From Shuttleworthia sp045545575 (lineage in GTDB: Bacteria; Bacillota; Clostridia; Lachnospirales; Lachnospiraceae): a stretch of DNA of 64,000 nucleotides. Below are positions 36,065 to 44,212 of this stretch, in pieces. Location of the stretch: positions 1-64,000 of the forward strand of contig JAZQBE010000062.1 in assembly GCA_045545575.1 (NCBI GenBank). Reading direction: 5' to 3'. Position 1 is the first letter of the stretch. Each line of letters opens with the position of its first letter. The notes beneath the pieces are model-generated. The model searched no databases and was not told the DNA's origin. It saw only the letters and a list, made by a program, of their open reading frames with translations. The position numbers were made by a program, and so were the translations under genes.

Positions 36065-37957
36065 ATGGCTTTAAAGAAAAGACTGCTGGCGATGCTTCTG
36101 ACCGGTGTTCTTACCGCATCCGCTTTCGCGGGCTGCGGCGGACAGGAAGCACCGGCTGAAAACGCGGCTGCGCCGGACGCGACGGTGGAAGATACGGCGG
36201 AACCGGCCGATGCAGCGGATGACTCTGCTTCCGCGGACGATACTGCGGCGGAGGACACCGCTGCCGCGGACGACGCGCAGGAAGAAGAACCGGCGGAGGT
36301 GGAGGAGATCTCCGCGACCTGGCTTCTGGCCCAGGGCATCAATACGGCGTATTATGAAGAGTATGAGGACAACCCGGTTGTCAAAAAGTGGCTTTCGAAC
36401 ACCTGGAAGGCCGACGGACGCGCGGCTCATCTGACCATTGACTTTATCACGCCGCCTCCCGGATCCGAAAAAGACAACTTCAATACGCTGATGGCGACAA
36501 ATGAGCTGCCGGAGATCTTTAGTACGGCATTTTGCTCTGAGACGCCGGGCCAGCTTTATGAGGAAGGCATGATCCTGGATCTGACGGATTATGTCGACAA
36601 GTATCTTCCCCATTATGTTGAATGGATGGACGAACATCCGGATTATGCTTCCCAGATGACGATTAACGGGAAGCATCTGACGATTTATGATGTGGCAGAC
36701 GGCCCGCACTCCCCCTGGGACGGCTATGTCTACCGCCGGGACTGGATTGTCAGATACGGAAAGAATCCCGAAACGGGCGAGTCTTTCACCGGAGAATGGA
36801 ATGCGGATCATACCGAGTGGAGTGATGACGTCGTTTTTCCGTCCGGCGGAAGCGATCCCATCTATATCAGCGACTGGGAGTGGATGTTCGATATCTTTGA
36901 GACGGCGATGAAGGAGCAGGGGATCGACGATGGTTATGCGTTCCAGATTTACTATCTCGGATACCTGCAGACCGGCGACCTGATTTCCGGCTTTGGCGGC
37001 GGCGGCCCGCTGGTGTACTTAGAGGACGGCAGGGCCACGTACGGCGCTGCCGGCGACAACTTCCGGGCATATCTGGACTGCATGCATACCTGGTATAAAA
37101 AGGGCTGGTTGAACCAGAATTTCGAAGAAAACTCGGGAGACCGTATGTTTACGGCTGTCGACACGGCCAAGGTATATTCCGGCAAGGTCGGCATGTGGCT
37201 GGGCTACACCAACCAGATCGGCAGCAGCCTGGATACCGGGGACGAATACACCAAAGATATGTGTGTCTACGGCGCGCGTCAGCCGATCAACGACATCTAT
37301 GGCGGAGCGGAACAGCAGAACAAGGAACCGAACCTGTATTTCCAGAACTCCATGGTAGGTGCCGGCATCTGCGTCAATTCCTCCATTGACCAGGACAAAC
37401 TTCCGCTGATTCTGACAGCGATTGATTACCTGTACACCTATGAAGGCGGCGTGCACCGCATGTACGGCTTCTCCGACAAGGAGATGGCCGAAATCCAGGA
37501 TCCGTTCTACCTGGAATACGGTATGGAAGACGGCGGTTATACGGTGAAAACAGATGAAGACGGAAACGACGTGATCTATGTCAACCCCGTACGTGAAGCG
37601 GCAGACGATCTTGCCGTTGCGCTTTTAAACCTGCGCGTACCGGGCCTGACGGTGAATACACACGTGAACCGCGGTTTTACCGAGACCCAGCAGCACGGGT
37701 ATGATGAAGCAGTCGCTTATCCGGCGTCCGCTGCCGTCAGCAGCATAGTAACAGCCCAGCTTTCCCCGGATGTGTCGTCCGAGGGCGCACTGATCCAGAC
37801 GAATCTGACGACATTCCTGTCGCAGGCCGTGCCGGACTTCATTGTTGGCCGGCGTGATATCGACAGCGACGATGACTGGAAAACCTATTGCGATGAAGTG
37901 GAAAGCTACGGCTATCAGAGCTACGTAGATGCCATTAACGAGGTTCTGGAAAAGTAA
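36065..37957 (+). CDS. SBP3: extracellular solute-binding lipoprotein
   Basis: 630 residues. Signal peptide with lipobox AFAGC, then a very acidic A/D/E-rich linker to about residue 85. Binding domain with the shared signature YRRDWIVRYGKN, VVFPSGGSDP, SDWEWMFDIF and C-terminal PDFIVGRRDIDSDDDW. GAAGGAGG precedes the start. Divergent from AraC A3 and followed by a GH3 gene after a terminator. No permease gene nearby. The ligand is probably a beta-glucoside-type oligosaccharide, judged only by the GH3 neighbour. Confidence 0.88.
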   Translation: MALKKRLLAMLLTGVLTASAFAGCGGQEAPAENAAAPDATVEDTAEPADAADDSASADDTAAEDTAAADDAQEEEPAEVEEISATWLLAQGINTAYYEEYEDNPVVKKWLSNTWKADGRAAHLTIDFITPPPGSEKDNFNTLMATNELPEIFSTAFCSETPGQLYEEGMILDLTDYVDKYLPHYVEWMDEHPDYASQMTINGKHLTIYDVADGPHSPWDGYVYRRDWIVRYGKNPETGESFTGEWNADHTEWSDDVVFPSGGSDPIYISDWEWMFDIFETAMKEQGIDDGYAFQIYYLGYLQTGDLISGFGGGGPLVYLEDGRATYGAAGDNFRAYLDCMHTWYKKGWLNQNFEENSGDRMFTAVDTAKVYSGKVGMWLGYTNQIGSSLDTGDEYTKDMCVYGARQPINDIYGGAEQQNKEPNLYFQNSMVGAGICVNSSIDQDKLPLILTAIDYLYTYEGGVHRMYGFSDKEMAEIQDPFYLEYGMEDGGYTVKTDEDGNDVIYVNPVREAADDLAVALLNLRVPGLTVNTHVNRGFTETQQHGYDEAVAYPASAAVSSIVTAQLSPDVSSEGALIQTNLTTFLSQAVPDFIVGRRDIDSDDDWKTYCDEVESYGYQSYVDAINEVLEK

Positions 37958-37969
37958 GATCAGAGAGCA

Positions 37970-38011
37970 ATCGGATGGGCAGCCTATGCCGCTCATCCGA
38001 TCCTTTTTTTT
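37970..38011 (+). terminator. Intrinsic terminator after SBP3
   Basis: ATCGGATG (37970-37977) pairs with CATCCGAT (37994-38001), then CC and eight Ts (38004-38011). About 127 bases remain before GH3, the only SBP-enzyme junction here with a hairpin and room for a separate promoter. Confidence 0.88.
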
Positions 38012-38138
38012 CGGAGCCATTTACGACAGGCTCGCGATCGCAGGCGCCCGCTGCCGCGGCATTTGCCGTATGCATCCCACGTCGCAGTGAGCCCTGCTCC
38101 GGTTTTTCAATGACCGGCGGCTGAGAGGAGATGAACCC

Positions 38139-40418
38139 ATGGCTTACAAAAAAACATTGAAAGAAGGTTTTGTCAGGTTTGATAATGCCGGCGGCGTACG
38201 GATCAGCACCTCGTCTGGACGCATAAAGGTAGCCGATGGATATGCGTTCCGTGATCTTTCCGGGGAGGCTGAGCTCCTTCCTTATGAGGACTGGCGTCTC
38301 TCTTTTGAAGAGCGGGCGAAGGATCTGGCGGCCCGCATGACGCCCCGGGAGATGATCGGTCTGACCCTGCATACCGCCGGTCAGCCGCTGCCGAGCGTTC
38401 CCGGCAAGATTGCCGACGTCGGCACCTACGGCGGCAAGCCCTACGGCGAGGATCCGAACACAAAGGCCTGGGACCTGACGGACCAGCAGAAGGACATGCT
38501 TCAAAAGGGTGTACGCCATCTGGTGATGTCTTCCGTGGAGAGCGTGGAAGCGGCGGCGCGCTGGACGAACGGGCTGAATACGCTGGCGGAATCTCTGCCC
38601 CACGGCATTCCGGTGAACGTTTCCTCCGACCCGCGCCACGGCGCGACAGCCGGTTTTTCCGCGGTGGAATTCAACCGTTCCGAAGCGATCTGCTCGGCCT
38701 GGCCGGAAAGCCTGCCCATGGCAGCGGCGGCCGATCCGGCCCTGGCGCGGTCCTACGCGAAAACGGTGGCGAAGGAATACCGGGCCATGGGCATTTCGAC
38801 GGCCTTAGGTCCGCAGATCGATCTGGCCAGCGATCCCCGCTGGTTCCGGGATTCCGGCACCTTAGGCAGCGATATCGAACTGAACATCAAACTGACCCAG
38901 GCCATCTGTGACGGCTATCAGACCACGGAAGGATCCGAAACCGGCTGGGGCAAAGACAGCATCATCGCTATGGCCAAGCACTGGCCGGGCGGCGGCTCCG
39001 GCGAAGGCGGCCGGGACGCGCACTATCCCTTCGGCAAGTACGCGGTCTATCCGGGGAACAATTTCGAAACCCATCTGCGTTCCTTCCTGGAAGGCGCCTT
39101 CGCGCTGCCCGGGAAGACGAAAACCTGTGCGGCCATCATGCCGTACTACACGGTCTCCTGGAATCAGGATACGAAGTACGGCGAGAACGTCGGCAATTCC
39201 TTCTCAACCTACATCATCAAGGATCTGCTGATCGAGAAATATGGATTTGAGGGTCTGATCTGCACCGACTGGGACGTGCTTTCCGACAAGCGTCCCCACG
39301 TGGGCATGTACGTCATGGGCGGCAAGTGCTACGGCGTGGAAGATCTGCCGAAGGAAGAGCGTGTCTTAAAGCTTTTGATGAACGGCGTGAACCAGTTCGG
39401 CGGTCAGGCCGACCGCGAGCCGGTGGACGCGGCCTACGCCCTCGGCTGCGAGCGGTACGGACAGGAGACGATGGACGCGGTGCTTTCCCTCTGTGCGTAC
39501 AAGGCGCTGCTGAACATGTTCCGCTTGGGGCTGTTCGACGATCCGTTCCTGGATGTGGAGGAAAGCAGGGCGGCTGTCAAGAGTGCCGAGGCGGTGCGCG
39601 CCGGCTATGAGGCGCAGCTGGCTTCGCCGGTGCTGCTGAAGAACCGCACGGTATCGGCTGTCCCGGGCGCGGAAGCCGCTGCGGCAGCGGATAGCGCGGA
39701 AAGCCGGATCCTTCCGCTGAAGAAGGGCATCCGTGTCTACGTGCCCGAACTGCACACCAACGCGCATTACAGCTTTGTGCGGATGATTGCCCAGGGCGGC
39801 GACACAGATCCGCTGGCCGGCACGGACGTATCGCCGTACTTTACGCGCGTGGCCGATCCGGCGGAGGCGGACTGCGCGATCGTGTTCCTGCGCACGCCCT
39901 TTAACCGCAACGGCTATGAATTCGACATGATGAAGATGCGCACCAAAGAGCCGCAGCCGGAGATGGGCTATCATCCCATCAGCCTGCAGTACCGGCCGTA
40001 CACGGCGGAGGCGGCGCGCAAGGTAAGCATCGCCGGCGGCGATCCGAACGAGACGGACACGAACCGCAGCTACTATGGAAAATCGGAAGTGTCCGCGAAC
40101 GAGGCGGATCTCGACGCGCTGCTTGGCACGCGGGAAGCGATGCCGGACAAGCCGGTGATCGCGGTGGCCGTCATGGACCGCCCGATGGTGCCGGCCGAGT
40201 GGGAGCCGGCCTGCGACGCGGTCTTAGGCGACTTCGGCGTCAGCCGGGAAGCCGTCCTCGACCTGCTGTTCGGAAACGCCGTGCCGAAGGGGCGCCTGCC
40301 CATGCTGATGCCCGCGTCGATGGAGACCATCGAGCGTCACTGCGAAGACGTGCCCGACGACATGGAAGCCTATACCGATACCGAGGGAAATACCTGGAAG
40401 ATCGGATTTGGAATGTGA
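38139..40418 (+). CDS. GH3 beta-glycosidase
   Basis: 759 residues, no signal peptide. The N-terminal barrel has the GH3 landmarks MAKHWPGGGSGEGGRDAHYP and the nucleophile motif GLICTDWDVLSD (D377). A second alpha/beta sandwich domain (SPVLLKNRTV...ILPLKKGI) follows from about residue 490. GH3 proteins are mostly exo-beta-glucosidases or beta-xylosidases; the sequence alone does not tell which. GAGAGGAG precedes the start. Placed downstream of SBP3 and regulator A3. Its stop is followed within seven bases by palindrome f. Confidence 0.9.
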   Translation: MAYKKTLKEGFVRFDNAGGVRISTSSGRIKVADGYAFRDLSGEAELLPYEDWRLSFEERAKDLAARMTPREMIGLTLHTAGQPLPSVPGKIADVGTYGGKPYGEDPNTKAWDLTDQQKDMLQKGVRHLVMSSVESVEAAARWTNGLNTLAESLPHGIPVNVSSDPRHGATAGFSAVEFNRSEAICSAWPESLPMAAAADPALARSYAKTVAKEYRAMGISTALGPQIDLASDPRWFRDSGTLGSDIELNIKLTQAICDGYQTTEGSETGWGKDSIIAMAKHWPGGGSGEGGRDAHYPFGKYAVYPGNNFETHLRSFLEGAFALPGKTKTCAAIMPYYTVSWNQDTKYGENVGNSFSTYIIKDLLIEKYGFEGLICTDWDVLSDKRPHVGMYVMGGKCYGVEDLPKEERVLKLLMNGVNQFGGQADREPVDAAYALGCERYGQETMDAVLSLCAYKALLNMFRLGLFDDPFLDVEESRAAVKSAEAVRAGYEAQLASPVLLKNRTVSAVPGAEAAAAADSAESRILPLKKGIRVYVPELHTNAHYSFVRMIAQGGDTDPLAGTDVSPYFTRVADPAEADCAIVFLRTPFNRNGYEFDMMKMRTKEPQPEMGYHPISLQYRPYTAEAARKVSIAGGDPNETDTNRSYYGKSEVSANEADLDALLGTREAMPDKPVIAVAVMDRPMVPAEWEPACDAVLGDFGVSREAVLDLLFGNAVPKGRLPMLMPASMETIERHCEDVPDDMEAYTDTEGNTWKIGFGM

Positions 40419-40424
40419 GTTGGA

Positions 40425-40455
40425 ATGAGTCAAAAGGGTCCTCCCTTTTGACTCA
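40425..40455. repeat. REP-like palindrome f / two-way terminator
   Basis: TGAGTCAAAAGGG (40426-40438) pairs perfectly with CCCTTTTGACTCA (40443-40455), loop TCCT. On the minus strand it encodes the last residues (SQKGGPF) and the TGA stop of AraC A4. Confidence 0.85.
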
Positions 40456-41458
40456 CCCGGTACTGCGCCGGATTGAGGCCGTAATACTGTTTAAAAGCTT
40501 TATAGAACGTGCTTGCGTCTGCATAGCCGACAGCTTCAATGATTTCCGCCGCGGATACCCCCGGCGTTTCGAGCAGCTCCGCGGCTTTGTGCAGGCGCAG
40601 CTTTTTCTGGATTTCGCCGAAGCTCTGCCCGGTGTTATCTTTCAGGATCCGCGCCATCTGGCGGTCGCTGTAGTTAAAGAAGGAAGCCAGATCGCCGAGG
40701 GACAGGTGCGCGTAGTTGTTCTGCAGGTAGTTCAGGATCATCATCAGCTGGTCGGCTTTTTTCGGCGCGGTCTGGGACGGCAGCAGCAGGTCTTTTTCAT
40801 GGTTGCGCATCAGGACGATAAACATCGCGGAGAGGATGCTTTCCATCATCCGGTTCCGGTAGCGCCGCCGGGAAGCGGATTCCGCAAGCAGCTGTTCGAA
40901 ACAGAAGGCCATCTCCGGGTCGCCGCCGGTGTGGAAGGTCAGGCAGGAGGGCGCGTTGGCGCCGTACAGCGCGTGGGTGAAAAAGGCGGAAAGGGCGTCC
41001 TTGTCCGAGAAGATGCCGAAGAAGCCGGTTTCAAACGCCCGCCGGCGAATCAGGATATTCAGGATATCCGCACTGTCGGAAAACGCGGCGAGGGCGTGTA
41101 CGCTGCCGGGCGCGATGATGCAGACGTCGCCGGCCTGCAGCGGAATCCGTGTGCCGTTGATATCATTGCTGCAGGTTCCCTCGCGCACATAGAAAATCTC
41201 AAAAAACTCATGCCTGTGCTCGACGGGAGGAAGATAGCGCGGATGCCGGCTGATCACGGCACTTTCGTCTTCCGCGAACATTTCATCCTCCGGAAGCGTT
41301 TCAAGCAGCGGGAAGGGAATGAGGTCCGCGACGGCGATCCCCGTGCGGCGGCTGATGTCCGATAATTCGACAGACCGCATGCGTGTCAGCTCGGTGATTT
41401 TCGGGTACTGCAGGCAGAAAGCCCGCAGCCGGGATTCGGTTTCGGTAAGCGGGATCAT
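40430..41458 (-). CDS. AraC-family regulator A4 with cupin sensor
   Basis: 342 residues from 41458, which has GAAAGGACCC before it on the reverse strand; the frame is open far upstream without support. Cupin region HRHEFFEIFYVREGTCSN and LQAGDVCIIAPGSVHAL near residues 83-125. Two HTH motifs (LGDLASFFNYSDRQMARILK; AAEIIEAVGYADASTFYKAF). The normal C-terminal NPAQYR is followed by a tail encoded by palindrome f. Divergent from the GPH symporter operon, its likely target. Confidence 0.9.
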   Translation of the reverse strand: MIPLTETESRLRAFCLQYPKITELTRMRSVELSDISRRTGIAVADLIPFPLLETLPEDEMFAEDESAVISRHPRYLPPVEHRHEFFEIFYVREGTCSNDINGTRIPLQAGDVCIIAPGSVHALAAFSDSADILNILIRRRAFETGFFGIFSDKDALSAFFTHALYGANAPSCLTFHTGGDPEMAFCFEQLLAESASRRRYRNRMMESILSAMFIVLMRNHEKDLLLPSQTAPKKADQLMMILNYLQNNYAHLSLGDLASFFNYSDRQMARILKDNTGQSFGEIQKKLRLHKAAELLETPGVSAAEIIEAVGYADASTFYKAFKQYYGLNPAQYRVSQKGGPF

Positions 41459-41516
41459 TATGGGTCCTTTCAACGCATTTATACAGGGGCCGTTCTTATC
41501 ATTTCCCATTTCAGGA

Positions 41517-41585
41517 CAAATGTCAATTCCAGATGTCCGAATTTTCCACTTTTTGCGTCCCGATCGACAAATGACGACCCATTTG
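41517..41585. promoter_or_regulatory. CAAATG repeats in AraC A4/symporter gap
   Basis: CAAATGTC (41517), CAGATGTC (41530) and CAAATGAC (41568) are direct repeats; the last also forms the inverted repeat CAAATG-N6-CATTTG (41568-41585). Candidate binding sites for AraC A4. Confidence 0.35.
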
Positions 41586-41650
41586 GAGGGTGATACACTG
41601 TTTTCATCATCCAAGGAACTGTGACAACAGGAAAAAAGGAGGTTGTGAAT

Positions 41651-43012
41651 ATGTCGACAAAGGATGCAAACGAGGTGAAGGGCTTCACCAAACAGACGCC
41701 GTGGGCGTACGCATTGTCCCAGGGCGGCGGCTTCATGCTGATCCAGGCCACGGTGGCCAGTTTTATTTCTTTGTATATGACAGACACCGTGCTGATCCCG
41801 GCGGCCGTCGGTTCGGTCATTATGCTGATCGCGACGCTGTGGGACGCGACCCACGATCCGCTGATGGGCGGCATCTGTGACCGCACGAAGACGGAATTCG
41901 GCGCCTATCGCCCGTATCTGCTGTGGGTTCCGGCTGTGCTGACCGTTGTGTCGATTCTTCTGTTTCTGAATCCGCAGTTTTCGTCCACCGGGGCAAAGGT
42001 TGCCTGGTTCTCGATCTTCTACATTCTGTACGGCATGAGCGTGACCGCTCTTACGATGCCGCAGATGGCGCTGATCCCGGCGGCGACGAAGAACGACGCG
42101 GAACGCGGTAAGGCCATCCAGTTCGGCATCATTTCGATTGCCATTGCCTTTACGATTGCTTCCACGTTTACGACCGGCTGGGTCAACAAGCTCGGCAGCT
42201 ATGCTCCGCTGATGGTTGTGTACGGCGTTCTGGCGATCATTGCGAATATCTGGCTGTTCCGTTCCACCCGCGAGCGCTACAAGATGCCGGCGCAGCAGTC
42301 CATCACGAAGGATCTGGGTATCTTCTTCAAGCACAAGAAACTGGTGATCATGCTGATCGTCTGGATGATGGCCTCTCTCGGATACGGCGCGATGTTCTCC
42401 ACGTCTGTATTTTACATGATGTACTACATCATGCGCCCGGACCTGATCGGCCTGTACATGGGCATCCTGTCCGTCGGCGCGCTGGTTTCCATGATGGTGG
42501 TCATGCCGATCGTTCTGAAGGTGTTCAAGACGGTTTCCCAGGCCTTCATCTTTACGCAGGCCGTGACGTTCATCTGCTACGCCATCCTGTTCTTCGTGGG
42601 CAACAAGAGCATGATCGCGCTGTATGTGCTGTCCTTCATCGCAACGGCGTTCTCCGCCATGGAGCAGGGCCTGATCAACTTCTATGTGAACGACACCATC
42701 GACTATCTGCAGCTGAAGGAAGGCAAGACCTTAAACGGCATGGTTTCCGCCGTGAAGGGCTTCGCGTACAAGTGCGGATCCACCCTGGTCAGCTCCGGTA
42801 CCCTGGCGATTCTGGCAGCGTCCGGATACATCGCAAACGCCATCGGCGGTCAGCCGGATTCCGCGATGTTCGCCATCAACAGCCTGCGTTTCCTGATTCC
42901 TGCCGGCACCTGCCTGATTATCATCATCTGCCTGCTGTTCAACCCGATTGAGCCGCACCGCGCCGAGATCAACGCGATGAAAGAGCAGATGAAGGCCGTT
43001 GACGAGCAGTAA
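41651..43012 (+). CDS. GPH-family (MFS) sugar:cation symporter
   Basis: 453 residues from 41651 (AAAGGAGG eight bases before). About twelve membrane helices. The glycoside-pentoside-hexuronide family motif is visible near residue 55 as TLWDATHDPLMGGICDRTKT followed by FGAYRPYLLW. Imports a sugar or glycoside with Na+ or H+. It replaces the lipoprotein in this module: downstream lie GH43, a small membrane protein and GH78, so the cargo may be an arabinose- or rhamnose-containing glycoside. A terminator sits 20 bases before the GH43 start. Confidence 0.92.
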   Translation: MSTKDANEVKGFTKQTPWAYALSQGGGFMLIQATVASFISLYMTDTVLIPAAVGSVIMLIATLWDATHDPLMGGICDRTKTEFGAYRPYLLWVPAVLTVVSILLFLNPQFSSTGAKVAWFSIFYILYGMSVTALTMPQMALIPAATKNDAERGKAIQFGIISIAIAFTIASTFTTGWVNKLGSYAPLMVVYGVLAIIANIWLFRSTRERYKMPAQQSITKDLGIFFKHKKLVIMLIVWMMASLGYGAMFSTSVFYMMYYIMRPDLIGLYMGILSVGALVSMMVVMPIVLKVFKTVSQAFIFTQAVTFICYAILFFVGNKSMIALYVLSFIATAFSAMEQGLINFYVNDTIDYLQLKEGKTLNGMVSAVKGFAYKCGSTLVSSGTLAILAASGYIANAIGGQPDSAMFAINSLRFLIPAGTCLIIIICLLFNPIEPHRAEINAMKEQMKAVDEQ

Positions 43013-43045
43013 GCGGCAGTCTGACGTGTCCTTATAAGCAGCAGC

Positions 43046-43084
43046 AAAGCCGCGGTTCCGAAAAAACGGACCGCGGCTTTTATA
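43046..43084 (+). terminator. Intrinsic terminator directly before GH43
   Basis: AAAGCCGCGGT (43046-43056) pairs with ACCGCGGCTTT (43070-43080), with inner CCG/CGG pairing, followed by Ts. The GH43 start is at 43105, leaving space only for a ribosome site. Confidence 0.9.
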
Positions 43085-43104
43085 AAGAAACAGGAGATGC
43101 AGAC

Positions 43105-43992
43105 ATGAGAAGAGAAGATGTCAATATCCGTGATCCGTTCGTGCTGCTGCACGACGGCACCTATTACCTCTACGGCACCCGCAGCGAAAGCTGCTGGGAC
43201 GAGATGGACGGGTTCGACTGCTACGTCAGCAGCGATCTGGAGGAATTTGAAGGCCCCGTGGAGATCTTTCACCGGCCCAGCGGGTTCTTTGCCAACCGTT
43301 TCTACTGGGCGCCGGAGTGCTATGCGCGCGGCGGGCAGTTTTATCTGGTGACGACGCTGGGCGCGGATGACGTCAAAAAGGGCATCTACGTGCTGAAAGC
43401 GGACGCGCCTACCGGGCCGTTTGTTCCGGCGGGACAGCGGCTGACGCCGGATGAGTGGACTTCCATCGACGGCACACTGTACTTTGAAGACGGCGTTCCG
43501 TATCTGGTCTATTCCCATTCCTTCGAGGACGGCGGCGAAGCGCTGCGGGGCGATTACTGCGTGCAGCAGCTGTCCGGCGATCTGACCCGGGCCGTCACGG
43601 AGCCGAAGGTGCTGTTTTCCCCGGCGGACACCGCCTGGGCAAAGCCGTTCCCCTTTGCGAAACAGGAATTCGGGATCGACGGCGACTGTTACTTCTCTGA
43701 CGGACCGTGCCTGCGGAAACTGGAGGACGGCCGCCTGTACATGATTCTGTCGAGCTGGAGCACCCGCGGCTACGCGGTGGGCGTGGCGGTTTCCGACAGC
43801 GGGAAGATCGCCGGCCCCTGGCGGCAGCAGGAAGCGCCGCTGTATCCGGAAAACGGCGGCCACGGAATGTTCTTTGAGGATAAGGAAGGACAGCTGCTGT
43901 TTACACTGCACACGCCCAACGACAAGTACATGGAGCGGCCGGTGTTTTACCGGATCGGGCTTTCTGACGGGCAGCTGGTACTGGAAGGGTGA
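43105..43992 (+). CDS. GH43-like five-bladed beta-propeller glycosidase
   Basis: 295 residues, a single propeller domain without signal peptide. The opening NIRDPFVLLHDGTYYLYG carries the usual catalytic base aspartate, and SIDGTLYFEDGVPYLVY the second aspartate blade. A glutamate acid is expected in the QEFGIDGDCYFSDGPCLRKL stretch. GH43 members remove arabinofuranose, xylose or galactose. AAACAGGAG precedes the start. It is followed 19 bases later by a small membrane protein gene and then GH78. GH43 versus related families such as GH130 or GH32 is settled by the motif order, but the substrate is open. Confidence 0.85.
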   Translation: MRREDVNIRDPFVLLHDGTYYLYGTRSESCWDEMDGFDCYVSSDLEEFEGPVEIFHRPSGFFANRFYWAPECYARGGQFYLVTTLGADDVKKGIYVLKADAPTGPFVPAGQRLTPDEWTSIDGTLYFEDGVPYLVYSHSFEDGGEALRGDYCVQQLSGDLTRAVTEPKVLFSPADTAWAKPFPFAKQEFGIDGDCYFSDGPCLRKLEDGRLYMILSSWSTRGYAVGVAVSDSGKIAGPWRQQEAPLYPENGGHGMFFEDKEGQLLFTLHTPNDKYMERPVFYRIGLSDGQLVLEG

Positions 43993-44011
43993 AAAAGGAG
44001 CACAGAACGAC

Positions 44012-44200
44012 ATGTTTCGACGGGATCAGTTCGGCATGAGCTTTCTGGTGATGTTTACGCAGATCGGGTTCCATAAGGAGCTGATCTTTGCGTTTTTTGC
44101 ATCCTTCCCGCTGAGTTTTCTGGCGGCGTATATTTTCGCGGTGCTGGTTTTCCCACTGCTGCTGAAGCTGACGCAGGCGATGTGTACCAAAGAAGCGTAA
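44012..44200 (+). CDS. Small membrane protein (DUF2798-like)
   Basis: 62 residues, start preceded by AAAAAGGAG. A weak hydrophobic stretch (FGMSFLVMFTQIGFH, 8-22) and a strong one (ELIFAFFASFPLSFLAAYIF onward, 23-52) ending in a positive LLLKLTQ. The pattern GMSF...TGFH-like...FPLSFL...PLLLKL resembles DUF2798 proteins. It sits in a tight operon between GH43 and GH78 (12 bases to the next start). Function unknown; it could assist the symporter or be an unrelated passenger. Confidence 0.65.
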   Translation: MFRRDQFGMSFLVMFTQIGFHKELIFAFFASFPLSFLAAYIFAVLVFPLLLKLTQAMCTKEA

Positions 44201-44212
44201 AAGGAGAAGAAC

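Noticed and set aside
35884..36342. N-terminal extension of AraC A3
   Set aside because: The frame stays open into the divergent SBP3 gene, but the extra part is S/A-rich shadow sequence and AAGGAG marks the start at 35883.
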